64,000 nucleotides of DNA from Marinilabiliaceae bacterium UBA5488. GTDB lineage: Bacteria > Bacteroidota > Bacteroidia > Bacteroidales > Marinilabiliaceae. Numbering within the stretch: the first letter of the stretch is position 1; every line of letters begins with the position of its first letter. Both the position numbers and the translations under genes were made by a program. Shown here one piece after another: positions 52,690 to 60,742 of this stretch. Below the pieces are notes generated by a model that was not told where the DNA came from, did no database searches, and saw nothing but the letters and a program-made list of their open reading frames with translations. The stretch spans positions 67,247 through 131,246 of the forward strand of contig DIPM01000035.1 in the NCBI GenBank assembly GCA_002427105.1. The letters are read 5' to 3'.

Positions 52690-55122
52690 ATGCCCATACT
52701 CACATTTATACGTACTTTTTTCAGGAATTTTATTCTGAACAGAGCTTATTCCTTGCTAACGCTAATCGCGCTCTCGATAGGTATTGCCGTTAGTTTGCTG
52801 GTTTTGATTTATGTTTATTACGAGCTTAGTTATGACCGTAACTGGAGTGATTCCGGGAATATTTACCGGGCATATAGCTTTGGTGATTTGGGAGACGATA
52901 AGATTAACAGTGCTTCAACGCCTTCGGTGCTAGGCACTGTACTTGCCCGACAGGAAGGAGTGGAAGAGGTGACAAGGGTGATCCCCGGAACTCGAAAAGT
53001 GGTAAGGGGAGAAGGCATTAAATCTATGGAGTCATCTTTTTTCTATGTAGATTCTAATTTTTTCGAGGTTTTTGACCTTCCTTTTGTGAGTGGTAACAAA
53101 GATGATTTCAAAAGGCCTGATGCTATTGTTATTAGCTTGTCAACATCTCAAAGGTTATTTGGAGAAAGAAATCCAATAGGAGAAACTTTGGGGACTCAGC
53201 TGGGAGTGGAATATGTAATTGTGGGAGTGGTCGGAGACTTTCCCGGCAATTCGCATCTTTCATTTGATTTTGCGGCAAATTGGTGCTCTCTCGAACTGCT
53301 CTTACGCCGGCGCCGTGATTTGCCTCAGGCTGCTATGCTTGACAATTGGCTTTACCTTAATACTTATACTTACCTTAAACTTGCCGAAGGTGTGGGAGAA
53401 GAGGCCTTTGACAAGCTGCTCGCGGAGGCCCGGCACAAACTGGATTCCAGTATTGTTAGCTCCTATATTTCTCAACAGGAAGACCCCGGGCGTGTATCTT
53501 TGAATATTGGAATTCAGCCCATTCATGATATTCATCTTTTTTCTGAGCTGGAGAATGAGTTAAAACCGCCAACAAGCCCTCTTTATGTCAAGGTGTTTAC
53601 TATCATATTGCTTTTTGTTTTGTTGATGACGGCCCTTAATTTTATCAACCTTACTACTGCGAAAGCATCACGCCGCTATAAGGAGGTGGCTGTTCGTAAA
53701 TACTTCGGGGCGGGGCGTCGCAAGCTGATTTATCAATTCCTGATTGAAGCTATAGTTTATTCACTTATTGCCACTTTTGTGGCTTTGGTAATGGTAGAAC
53801 TTTTGTTGCCCGCTTTTAACAGGGTTTTTGATATTGAAATTAGCTCTGCCGGATTTATTAAGCAGCCCGATACGATATGGATTTTGGTGCTGACGATGTT
53901 ATTGGGTATTACAGCAGGTGCTTATCCGGCTGTCTTTTTCAGTGGCTTAAAGCCCCAGGTAGCGATTAAGGGGTCGATGAAGGTTAAGCGCTGGGGCGTA
54001 GTTTTACGCGGTTTGCTGGTATCCTTTCAGGTTGGTCTGACTGCATGTCTTTTGGTCTTAAGCTTTGGTATGTATAAGCAGCTTGCTTTTTTAAGAAGTG
54101 CTGAGCATGGTTTCAACTCTGATAATGCTGTTGTCGTGGATTTGGACTCAAGCGAGGAGGATGCCTTGGAGCAGTTTGTCGTGAAGCTTGAGAGCCTGGA
54201 GGAACTAGCCTTTTACGGGAGGGGAGTTTATGTTCCGGGCGATGATCCGGGTCTTGTGTCATTCAGGCGTTCTGACGACAGCACCCAGGTCCTTTTGTTA
54301 GCTATGAATCATATAGATGAGGGCTATCTTGATGCCTTGGGTGCCGAGTTGCAGGCGGGCAGACGCATTGATGCTGCTAAGAATAATGAATTTAGGCAGG
54401 AAGCACTAATTAATGAGGCAGCTGCGGATTTTTTGGGCTTTAGCGCCAAGGATACAATGAGCTTAGAGCTTGTAGGAGGTCGTAGTTCTGATGATATTCA
54501 GGTGTTCGATATAGTGGGAGTCGTTGCTAATATTTCTCATACGGGAATCAAGAATAGTGACCGGCCAATGATATTTCTTTATGATGATAATACTCAGGAT
54601 GTGAGGTATGTAGTAATACGTTTTAAAGAGGGCATGAGTGCCTCCGGAGTAGAGGCCTTAACTTTGCTATGGGGTAATACCGTGTCTGATATGCATATAG
54701 AATTGTCTTATCTCAACGAAATTAAGGAGGGCTTTTATAAGGATGATAAGCGTTTTTCCCAAATTTCGCTGATGTTTGGACTGGTAGCCTTGCTTCTTAC
54801 TGCATTCAGCATAATAAGTATGGCTGCATTTGAGGTACAATATTATAGGAAGAATATTTTTATTCGCAGCATAATGGCAGCTCCCTTCCGAAATTTGCTG
54901 CTCTATGGTTTGCGAAACTTTTGCCTCTATGTTGCTTTGGGAATTGCGGCAGCAATTCCTGTTTCCGATTTTTTGCTGCATTTATGGTTGGATGACTATT
55001 TGAAATCATTCAATGTTAGCCTTTATGTTTTTATAATTCCCTTAGCAAGTATGCTACTGATATCGTTGTTTGCAGGCTTTCTTACCGCTAGCAGGGAAAT
55101 AAAACGCGAACTATATTCTTAA
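52690..55122 (+). CDS. FtsX-like permease of a MacB-type ABC system
   Basis: 810 residues. A first transmembrane helix (about 18-40) and a periplasmic MacB-PCD domain (about 45-280) are followed by three helices, with the FtsX motif FINLTTAKASRRYKEVAVRKYFGAGR split at about 315-340. The pattern then repeats: a second helix, a second periplasmic domain (about 455-660) and three final helices. This eight-helix duplicated form is typical of Bacteroidota. Substrate unknown; such systems do mechanotransmission rather than classic transport. Confidence 0.92.
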   Translation: MPILTFIRTFFRNFILNRAYSLLTLIALSIGIAVSLLVLIYVYYELSYDRNWSDSGNIYRAYSFGDLGDDKINSASTPSVLGTVLARQEGVEEVTRVIPGTRKVVRGEGIKSMESSFFYVDSNFFEVFDLPFVSGNKDDFKRPDAIVISLSTSQRLFGERNPIGETLGTQLGVEYVIVGVVGDFPGNSHLSFDFAANWCSLELLLRRRRDLPQAAMLDNWLYLNTYTYLKLAEGVGEEAFDKLLAEARHKLDSSIVSSYISQQEDPGRVSLNIGIQPIHDIHLFSELENELKPPTSPLYVKVFTIILLFVLLMTALNFINLTTAKASRRYKEVAVRKYFGAGRRKLIYQFLIEAIVYSLIATFVALVMVELLLPAFNRVFDIEISSAGFIKQPDTIWILVLTMLLGITAGAYPAVFFSGLKPQVAIKGSMKVKRWGVVLRGLLVSFQVGLTACLLVLSFGMYKQLAFLRSAEHGFNSDNAVVVDLDSSEEDALEQFVVKLESLEELAFYGRGVYVPGDDPGLVSFRRSDDSTQVLLLAMNHIDEGYLDALGAELQAGRRIDAAKNNEFRQEALINEAAADFLGFSAKDTMSLELVGGRSSDDIQVFDIVGVVANISHTGIKNSDRPMIFLYDDNTQDVRYVVIRFKEGMSASGVEALTLLWGNTVSDMHIELSYLNEIKEGFYKDDKRFSQISLMFGLVALLLTAFSIISMAAFEVQYYRKNIFIRSIMAAPFRNLLLYGLRNFCLYVALGIAAAIPVSDFLLHLWLDDYLKSFNVSLYVFIIPLASMLLISLFAGFLTASREIKRELYS

Positions 55123-55155
55123 GCCTTGGACAATAGGTTTTAGAAAAATTTTGAA

Positions 55156-55163
55156 TATATTTG
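55156..55163 (+). promoter_or_regulatory. Promoter -7 element of secDF
   Basis: TATATTTG, exact TAnnTTTG match, 62 bp before the start codon. Confidence 0.6.
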
Positions 55164-55170
55164 CGCGATT

Positions 55171-55200
55171 GTGAAAAGCAGTGAAAAACGTTTGTGAAAA
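55171..55200 (+). repeat. Three GTGAAAA direct repeats in the secDF leader
   Basis: GTGAAAA occurs at 55171-55177, 55181-55187 and 55194-55200, between the -7 element and the start codon. Confidence 0.7.
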
Positions 55201-55217
55201 GATAAAATATTAATCAG

Positions 55218-58200
55218 ATGCAAAACAAAGGATCGATCAGACTATTTGCTATTTTATTGGCATTGGTGTGTTTATACCAGTTAACGTTTACTTATTTTAC
55301 CCGTAAGGTTGAGAGTGATGCTGTTAAGCATGCCGTGGCCGTAGTTGGCCCGGATGCCGCTCCCGAGGATGTACGGAAAGTTGAGTTGAACTATCTGGAT
55401 TCAATTTCTAATGAGCCGGTGTATAACTTCTTAGGTTTAAGAAAATATACTTACCTGGATTGTAAAAACCGCGAAATCAACTTTGGTCTCGACTTAAAGG
55501 GTGGTATGAACCTGACTCTTGAGGTTAAAGTGTCGGACGTGCTGGAGGCTCTTTCAAATTACAATCAGGATGAGAATTTCCAAAAAGCCCTGGCTCTAGC
55601 TGAAGAAAAAGAGAAGTCGTCGGTTCGGGATTTTGTCACACTTTTTGGGGAAGCATTTGATGAGGTGGCTCCTAACGGTAGCCTTGCTGCTATCTTTAAT
55701 ACTGTTGACCTTCGCGATAAGGTTCAGTACAACTCAACTAACCAGGAAGTATTGGCTGTTTTGCGGACTGAAGCTAACTCTGCAGTAGATAATGCCTTCA
55801 ATATTATTCGTACTCGTATTGACCGTTTTGGGGTTGTTCAGCCAAACGTTCAGCGTCTGCAAAAAGATGGTCAGGTCTTGATTGAACTTCCGGGTGTTAC
55901 CGAGCCGGAGCGTGTCCGTAACCTCTTGAAGGGTTCGGCAAGTCTCGAGTTTTGGGAAACCTATGACAATCAGGATGTTTTTAATAACCTGGTTCAGGCC
56001 AATGATGTTATAGCACGCTATGAATACAGTAAGAAAATTCAGAGCGCAGCCCCTGCCGAAGAAGTGACTGAAGGAGAGGCTCAGGAACTTGAAGTTGTTG
56101 AAGAAGCAGTAGCTGATACGAGCACTGTACTAGAAGAAGAGTTGGGACTCTTGGGCGAGCTTGAAACTGACACAGCTGTTGTTGAAGAAGAACAAGGGCG
56201 CTCGCTTTTTACACTTTTGCAACCCAGCGGTATGGCCACCGGCCCCGTAGTTGGAATTGCAGCAGGCCGCGATAGGGCTCAGATTGATGAGTGGCTGGCT
56301 AGCGATCAGGTAAAGGCTGTTATTCCCCGCGATCTTCGTCTTATGTGGGCAGTAAAGGCCATTGCCGCAAGCGATCTCCAGTATTATGGTATTCCCGAAA
56401 GCCGTGAGAGCTATTATCAACTTGTGGCTATTCGTTCGACCAGTCACGATGGTCGTCCTCCCCTGGAAGGAGATGCTATTTCAAGTGCAAACGACCGCGT
56501 AAGTCAGAGGGGCACCTATGAAATTGAGATGTCGATGAATGCTGAGGGAGCAAAGACCTGGGCAAGATTGACAAAGGCTAATATCGGTAAGTCAATAGCC
56601 ATTGTTCTGGATGGATATGTTTATAGCTTTCCTACAGTTCAGAATGAAATTCGCGGTGGACAAAGTTCTATAACAGGTAATTTTACTCCCGAAGAAGCAA
56701 AGGACTTGGCAACTATATTGAATTCAGGTAAGTTGCCGGCTCCGGCTCGTATTATTGAGGATAATGTGGTTGGTCCTTCACTTGGTGAAGAAGCTGTTCG
56801 CGCAGGTTTGACTTCTTTTATTTGGGCCTTTATTGGAGTCTTGCTGTTTATGATCTTTTACTATGGATTCAAGGCTGGTCTTATCGCCGATACAGCATTA
56901 TTGGTTAACGTTTTCTTCCTGCTTGGAATTCTGGCCTCATTTAACGCGGTACTTACTATGCCCGGTATTGCTGGTATTGTTCTTACCCTTGGTATGGCGG
57001 TGGATGCTAACGTTTTGATATACGAGCGAATCAGAGAGGAGCTAAGAGCGGGCAAGGCTTTGAAGACTGCTATTAATGATGGTTATAAGAATGCTTTCTC
57101 AGCAATTTTTGACTCCAATATTACCACCTTCCTGACAGGATTAATATTATTCGTCTTCGGTACAGGTCCAATCAAGGGTTTTGCCACCACGCTGATGATA
57201 GGTATTGTAACTTCTTTCTTTACTTCTGTTTATATCACTCGTCTTATTTATGAGGGTTTGATGAAGAAGGAAGATTTTAAGATGAAGTTTGGCACCAAAT
57301 TTACTCAGAACCTTTTTACCAAGGTGAATATTAAGTTTATAGAGAACCGTAATATTTACTTTATCGTGTCGGGTATAATTATACTTGTTTCTATAGTATC
57401 TCTAACGACACGAGGACTGAAACAAGGTATTGATTTTACGGGGGGACGTACTTACGTTGTGCGCTTTGAAGAGCCTGTAGATGCTACCGAGATCTTTAGT
57501 AGTATGGCGGATGTCTTTGTCGATGCCAATGTTGAGGTTAAGACCTTTGGTACGGCTAACCAAATCCGTATAGCTACCAACTATATGGTTATGGACACTG
57601 AAGAAAGCGGAGATAAAGCTGTTGAAGATGCGTTGTATGCAGGTATAGAGCCATATTTGCCGGAGGGTACAAGCAACGAAGAGTTTGTAGATAACTATCT
57701 GATGAGCTCTCAAAAAGTAGGTCCCACAGTTGCGACTGATATGAGGAATAAGGCCGGATATGCAGTAGGCTTGTCTCTTCTGGGTATCTTCCTTTATATT
57801 ATGCTTCGATTCCGCAACTGGCAATTAAGCTTGGGGGCTATAGCAGGTTTGGCGCACGATACACTTGTGGTATTTGGGGTGTTCTCTCTCTTTTATTCGG
57901 TAATGCCCTTTGCCATGGAGATGGACCAAACTTTTATTGCAGCGATTCTTACGGTTATTGGATATTCAATTAATGATAATGTGGTTATTTATGACCGTAT
58001 TCGTGAATACCGCCAGATTTACTCAAAGAGGAAAACTTCGGAGGTGTTCAATTTGGCTATGAATTCGACTATTGGCCGTACTATTAATACTTCGTTCTCA
58101 ACGCTTATCGTACTTATTGTAATCTTCTTTTTTGGAAGTGAAACAATTCGCGGATTTGTATTCGCTATGGGAATTGGTGTGATTGCAGGTATTTATTCTA

Positions 58201-58298
58201 CTCTTTGTATAGCATCACCTATAGCTTACCTTCTGCTGAAGCGCTCAGCCGGTGGCGACCTTGAGGTTGGCAAGATTGCAGAAAAGGCTAAGAAATAA
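55218..58298 (+). CDS. secDF: Fused protein translocase subunit SecDF
   Basis: 1026 residues, a SecD-SecF fusion with two sets of six transmembrane helices. SecD part: FGLDLKGGMNLTLEV, the periplasmic P1 domain, and GMAVDANVLIYERIREEL. SecF part from about residue 715: GIDFTGGRTYVVRF and VIGYSINDNVVIYDRIREY. An acidic low-complexity insert (about residues 279-328) lies in the SecD periplasmic region. SecDF uses the proton or sodium motive force to pull proteins out of SecYEG. Its promoter and terminator mark a single-gene unit. Confidence 0.97.
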   Translation: MQNKGSIRLFAILLALVCLYQLTFTYFTRKVESDAVKHAVAVVGPDAAPEDVRKVELNYLDSISNEPVYNFLGLRKYTYLDCKNREINFGLDLKGGMNLTLEVKVSDVLEALSNYNQDENFQKALALAEEKEKSSVRDFVTLFGEAFDEVAPNGSLAAIFNTVDLRDKVQYNSTNQEVLAVLRTEANSAVDNAFNIIRTRIDRFGVVQPNVQRLQKDGQVLIELPGVTEPERVRNLLKGSASLEFWETYDNQDVFNNLVQANDVIARYEYSKKIQSAAPAEEVTEGEAQELEVVEEAVADTSTVLEEELGLLGELETDTAVVEEEQGRSLFTLLQPSGMATGPVVGIAAGRDRAQIDEWLASDQVKAVIPRDLRLMWAVKAIAASDLQYYGIPESRESYYQLVAIRSTSHDGRPPLEGDAISSANDRVSQRGTYEIEMSMNAEGAKTWARLTKANIGKSIAIVLDGYVYSFPTVQNEIRGGQSSITGNFTPEEAKDLATILNSGKLPAPARIIEDNVVGPSLGEEAVRAGLTSFIWAFIGVLLFMIFYYGFKAGLIADTALLVNVFFLLGILASFNAVLTMPGIAGIVLTLGMAVDANVLIYERIREELRAGKALKTAINDGYKNAFSAIFDSNITTFLTGLILFVFGTGPIKGFATTLMIGIVTSFFTSVYITRLIYEGLMKKEDFKMKFGTKFTQNLFTKVNIKFIENRNIYFIVSGIIILVSIVSLTTRGLKQGIDFTGGRTYVVRFEEPVDATEIFSSMADVFVDANVEVKTFGTANQIRIATNYMVMDTEESGDKAVEDALYAGIEPYLPEGTSNEEFVDNYLMSSQKVGPTVATDMRNKAGYAVGLSLLGIFLYIMLRFRNWQLSLGAIAGLAHDTLVVFGVFSLFYSVMPFAMEMDQTFIAAILTVIGYSINDNVVIYDRIREYRQIYSKRKTSEVFNLAMNSTIGRTINTSFSTLIVLIVIFFFGSETIRGFVFAMGIGVIAGIYSTLCIASPIAYLLLKRSAGGDLEVGKIAEKAKK

Positions 58299-58320
58299 AT
58301 AGAATTGAATCGTAATTGAA

Positions 58321-58349
58321 AAGGCTGTCCCCAAAAGGGCAGCCTTTTT
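58321..58349 (+). terminator. Terminator of secDF
   Basis: A 10-bp stem (AAGGCTGTCC with GGGCAGCCTT, one G-U pair) with a 6-nt loop and a T-run. Confidence 0.88.
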
Positions 58350-58396
58350 GCACTTAATAAAAGCTTGTTTTTCAAACTTTATCACTAATGCTTTTT

Positions 58397-58404
58397 TATA
58401 TTTG
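58397..58404 (+). promoter_or_regulatory. Promoter -7 element of the tatA operon
   Basis: TATATTTG, exact match, 16 bp before ATG 58420 and 43 bp before the alternative ATG 58447. Confidence 0.55.
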
Positions 58405-58419
58405 TAAAAAGCTTGAGTT

Positions 58420-58815
58420 ATGGTACTTTTTCTGTTTGGCGTTTCTATGGGCGAAGTCATCATTATCTTTTTGGTGATTTTGATGCTTTTTGGGTCGAAA
58501 CGAATACCCGAATTAGCCAGAGGACTGGGACGGGGTTTGAGCGAGTTCAGAAAGGCAGCTGATGATATTAAGCGAGAGATCTCTGAACAAACAAAAGACC
58601 TGCGTAAGGATTTATCGGAGATGGAGTCTGATTTGAAAAAGGGAGGGCGGAATCTTAAGCAGGAAGTGGATGAGGTAATCAGTTCTGCCACTGCTTCTGC
58701 CCCAACTATTGCTTCGCCGGTTGATGACAGCTCAGTAAGAGATATTTACGGGCTTGACAAAGAAGGCGTTGAGCAGGACAAAGCCGATGATACAATAAAT
58801 AGTGAATCTGAATAA
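58420..58815 (+). CDS. Sec-independent (Tat) translocase protein TatA/B family
   Basis: 131 residues. One N-terminal helix (about 9-24), the conserved FGSKRIPELARGLGRGLSEF (about 24-43), then a charged amphipathic region and a long acidic tail (about 90-131). It forms the pore component of the Tat pathway, which exports folded proteins. No tatC lies in the window. ATG 58447 (MGEVIIIFLVIL) is an alternative start. Confidence 0.92.
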   Translation: MVLFLFGVSMGEVIIIFLVILMLFGSKRIPELARGLGRGLSEFRKAADDIKREISEQTKDLRKDLSEMESDLKKGGRNLKQEVDEVISSATASAPTIASPVDDSSVRDIYGLDKEGVEQDKADDTINSESE

Positions 58816-58826
58816 TAGTTATATTA

Positions 58827-59480
58827 ATGGTAGAGGGAAAAAATATCAGCAAATCGTTCGGTGATTTACAGGTTCTTAAAAACATCGACATTTCAATTGC
58901 ATCCGGTGAGATAGTAACAATTCTTGGCGCCAGCGGGGCCGGTAAAACGACGCTTTTGCAAATTCTGGGTTCGCTTGATAAACCTGACAAGGGAGAGGTT
59001 TTAATAAAGGGAAGCTCCATTCACAGGCTTTCGGAGAGTTCTCTGGCTCAATTCAGAAATAAAAATATTGGCTTTGTGTTTCAGTTTCACCAGCTGCTAC
59101 CGGAGTTTACGGCACTTGAAAACTGTATGTTGCCTGCCTTAATTGGCGGCGTTAACAAGAAGGATGCAGGCAGTAAAGCTAAGGAACTGCTGACTTTTTT
59201 GAGTTTGGCCGACCGGCTGGAACATAAACCCTCGGAGCTGAGCGGGGGTGAAAAGCAAAGAGTGGCAGTTGCCCGCGCCTTGATTAATGATCCGGTGGTT
59301 GTATTTGCTGATGAGCCGTCCGGCAATCTTGACTCGAAGAATCAGGAAGAGCTGATGTCTCTTTTTGTGTCTTTGCGAGAACGATTTCATCAAACCTTTG
59401 TTATAGTAACCCACGACCGGCATCTGGCATCTCAGTCGGATCGCACTATTAACATGAAGGACGGTCTAATTGTAACTTAA
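58827..59480 (+). CDS. LolD-like ABC transporter ATPase
   Basis: 217 residues. All catalytic motifs are intact: Walker A GASGAGKT (34-41), signature LSGGE (138-142), Walker B Asp162-Glu163 and H-loop His196. The sequence fits the LolD/MacB group, in which LolCDE releases lipoproteins from the inner membrane; no LolC/E permease is adjacent, so the exact partner is not shown. It starts 11 bp after tatA and ends 10 bp before the TIGR02757 gene. Confidence 0.92.
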   Translation: MVEGKNISKSFGDLQVLKNIDISIASGEIVTILGASGAGKTTLLQILGSLDKPDKGEVLIKGSSIHRLSESSLAQFRNKNIGFVFQFHQLLPEFTALENCMLPALIGGVNKKDAGSKAKELLTFLSLADRLEHKPSELSGGEKQRVAVARALINDPVVVFADEPSGNLDSKNQEELMSLFVSLRERFHQTFVIVTHDRHLASQSDRTINMKDGLIVT

Positions 59481-59490
59481 ATAGAGGGGT

Positions 59491-60270
59491 TTGATAAGCA
59501 ATAAGGTAAGAGATTTTCTTGAGCTCAAAGCAGAGCATTATAACGCTGAATGGTTTATTGAAAAGGATCCGGTGTCAATACCTCACCTTTTTACCGGGAA
59601 GGAAGATATTGAGATAAGCGGGTTTTTAACTGCCGGCATTTCGTGGGGACAAAGAGCCCAGATTCTTAAAAAAGCCCGGCTTTTGATGGACTGGATGGGC
59701 ATGGAGCCCTACCGCTTTGTTACAGATGCCGGAGAACAGGAGCTTCGGGTTCTGTCGAAGTTTGTTTACCGCACATTTAACGGGATAGATTGCCAATATT
59801 TCATCAGTGCCTTGCGTAAAATTTATATCAATCACGGAGGCCTGGAAAAGGTGATTACAGAAGGATATGAAACTGATAGAAGGGTCTATTCGGCTCTTGA
59901 AAGTTTCAGGCGACTTTTTATGAGTTTCAGTCCGATGGACAGAACCGGGAAGCATTTGGCAAACGTGGCTAAGGGCTCGTCTGCAAAGAGGCTTAATATG
60001 TTTTTGAGGTGGATGGTGCGAGATGACGGTAGGATTGATTTTGGGCTGTGGAAAAAGATTAATCCTGCTGATTTGATGATACCTTTGGATGTACATGTGG
60101 GAAGAGTAGCTCGTGAACTGGGGCTGCTCGAACGTAAGCAAAATGACTGGAAGGCAGTTGAGGAGTTGACTTCCAAATTAAGGATGCTGCGCCCTCACGA
60201 CCCGGTATATTACGATTACGCGCTTTTTGGCAGCGGGGTTTTTGAAAAAAATACACACAAGGCAATATAA
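59491..60270 (+). CDS. TIGR02757 family protein (DUF2400), TTG start
   Basis: 259 residues. The start must be TTG 59491: an in-frame stop lies at 59482-59484, and the next ATG would remove the conserved N-terminus. GAGGGG lies just before it. Family features: DPVSIPHLFTGKEDIEISGF, ISWGQRAQILKKA, FMSFSPMDRTGKH, RLNMFLRWMVR and PLDVHVGRVARELGL; the last part resembles a helix-hairpin-helix DNA glycosylase region. Function not established. Confidence 0.9.
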   Translation: MISNKVRDFLELKAEHYNAEWFIEKDPVSIPHLFTGKEDIEISGFLTAGISWGQRAQILKKARLLMDWMGMEPYRFVTDAGEQELRVLSKFVYRTFNGIDCQYFISALRKIYINHGGLEKVITEGYETDRRVYSALESFRRLFMSFSPMDRTGKHLANVAKGSSAKRLNMFLRWMVRDDGRIDFGLWKKINPADLMIPLDVHVGRVARELGLLERKQNDWKAVEELTSKLRMLRPHDPVYYDYALFGSGVFEKNTHKAI

Positions 60271-60275
60271 AAACC

Positions 60276-60308
60276 GAACGATTCACCTTTCATAAAGATG
60301 AATCGTTC
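60276..60308 (-). terminator. Hairpin terminator of the 56-residue gene
   Basis: GAACGATTCA pairs with TGAATCGTTC (10 bp), with an inner CTTT/AAAG pairing across one mismatch. The T-run is on the minus-strand exit side. It may also stop the convergent TIGR02757 transcript. Confidence 0.82.
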
Positions 60309-60373
60309 AGCTTAAATCCTATTTAACAAGGGTTTTGTAATGTATTTAGAATTTGTAAGATCTTCGCAGATGC

Positions 60374-60544
60374 TTAATCAATATACTTGTTGGTAATAAT
60401 ATGAACCAAAACACCAATAATAACCAAAAGCATAGAGCTTAGTAACAGGGTGTTTTCTGTATGGCTTTGAAAAGTGTAGATGGCCAGAAGCAGAACGCCC
60501 ACAAAGATTAGCACAATACCCAAATATTTGAGAAAATTTTTCAT
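60374..60544 (-). CDS. Small two-helix membrane protein
   Basis: 56 residues: MKNFLKYLGIVLIFVGVLLL, a short polar loop (about 25-33), a second hydrophobic stretch (about 34-50) and the tail TNKYID. Two transmembrane helices and a Lys-rich start are typical of small inner-membrane proteins. A strong hairpin follows on the same strand, which supports a real transcribed gene. Similar short proteins are common in Bacteroidota as hypotheticals. Function unknown. Confidence 0.75.
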   Translation of the reverse strand: MKNFLKYLGIVLIFVGVLLLAIYTFQSHTENTLLLSSMLLVIIGVLVHIITNKYID

Positions 60545-60708
60545 GTTATTATCTTTTATAAGTTTTGGCGCTAAATTACAAAGCCCTAATCATTTTTCAA
60601 ATTATTTGCTGATAAAATCAGAGGATATTGTATCCCTTCCTTCTCTAAGCTGCATTTTGCTGTAAATTTCTTACTATCTTTCGTGCAAAGCATTTTTTCT
60701 AAATAAAC

Positions 60709-60716
60709 TATCTTTG
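60709..60716 (+). promoter_or_regulatory. Promoter -7 element of mutS
   Basis: TATCTTTG, exact match, 34 bp before the start codon. Confidence 0.6.
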
Positions 60717-60742
60717 TAAATCAATCAGTATTTGAGTTCATT

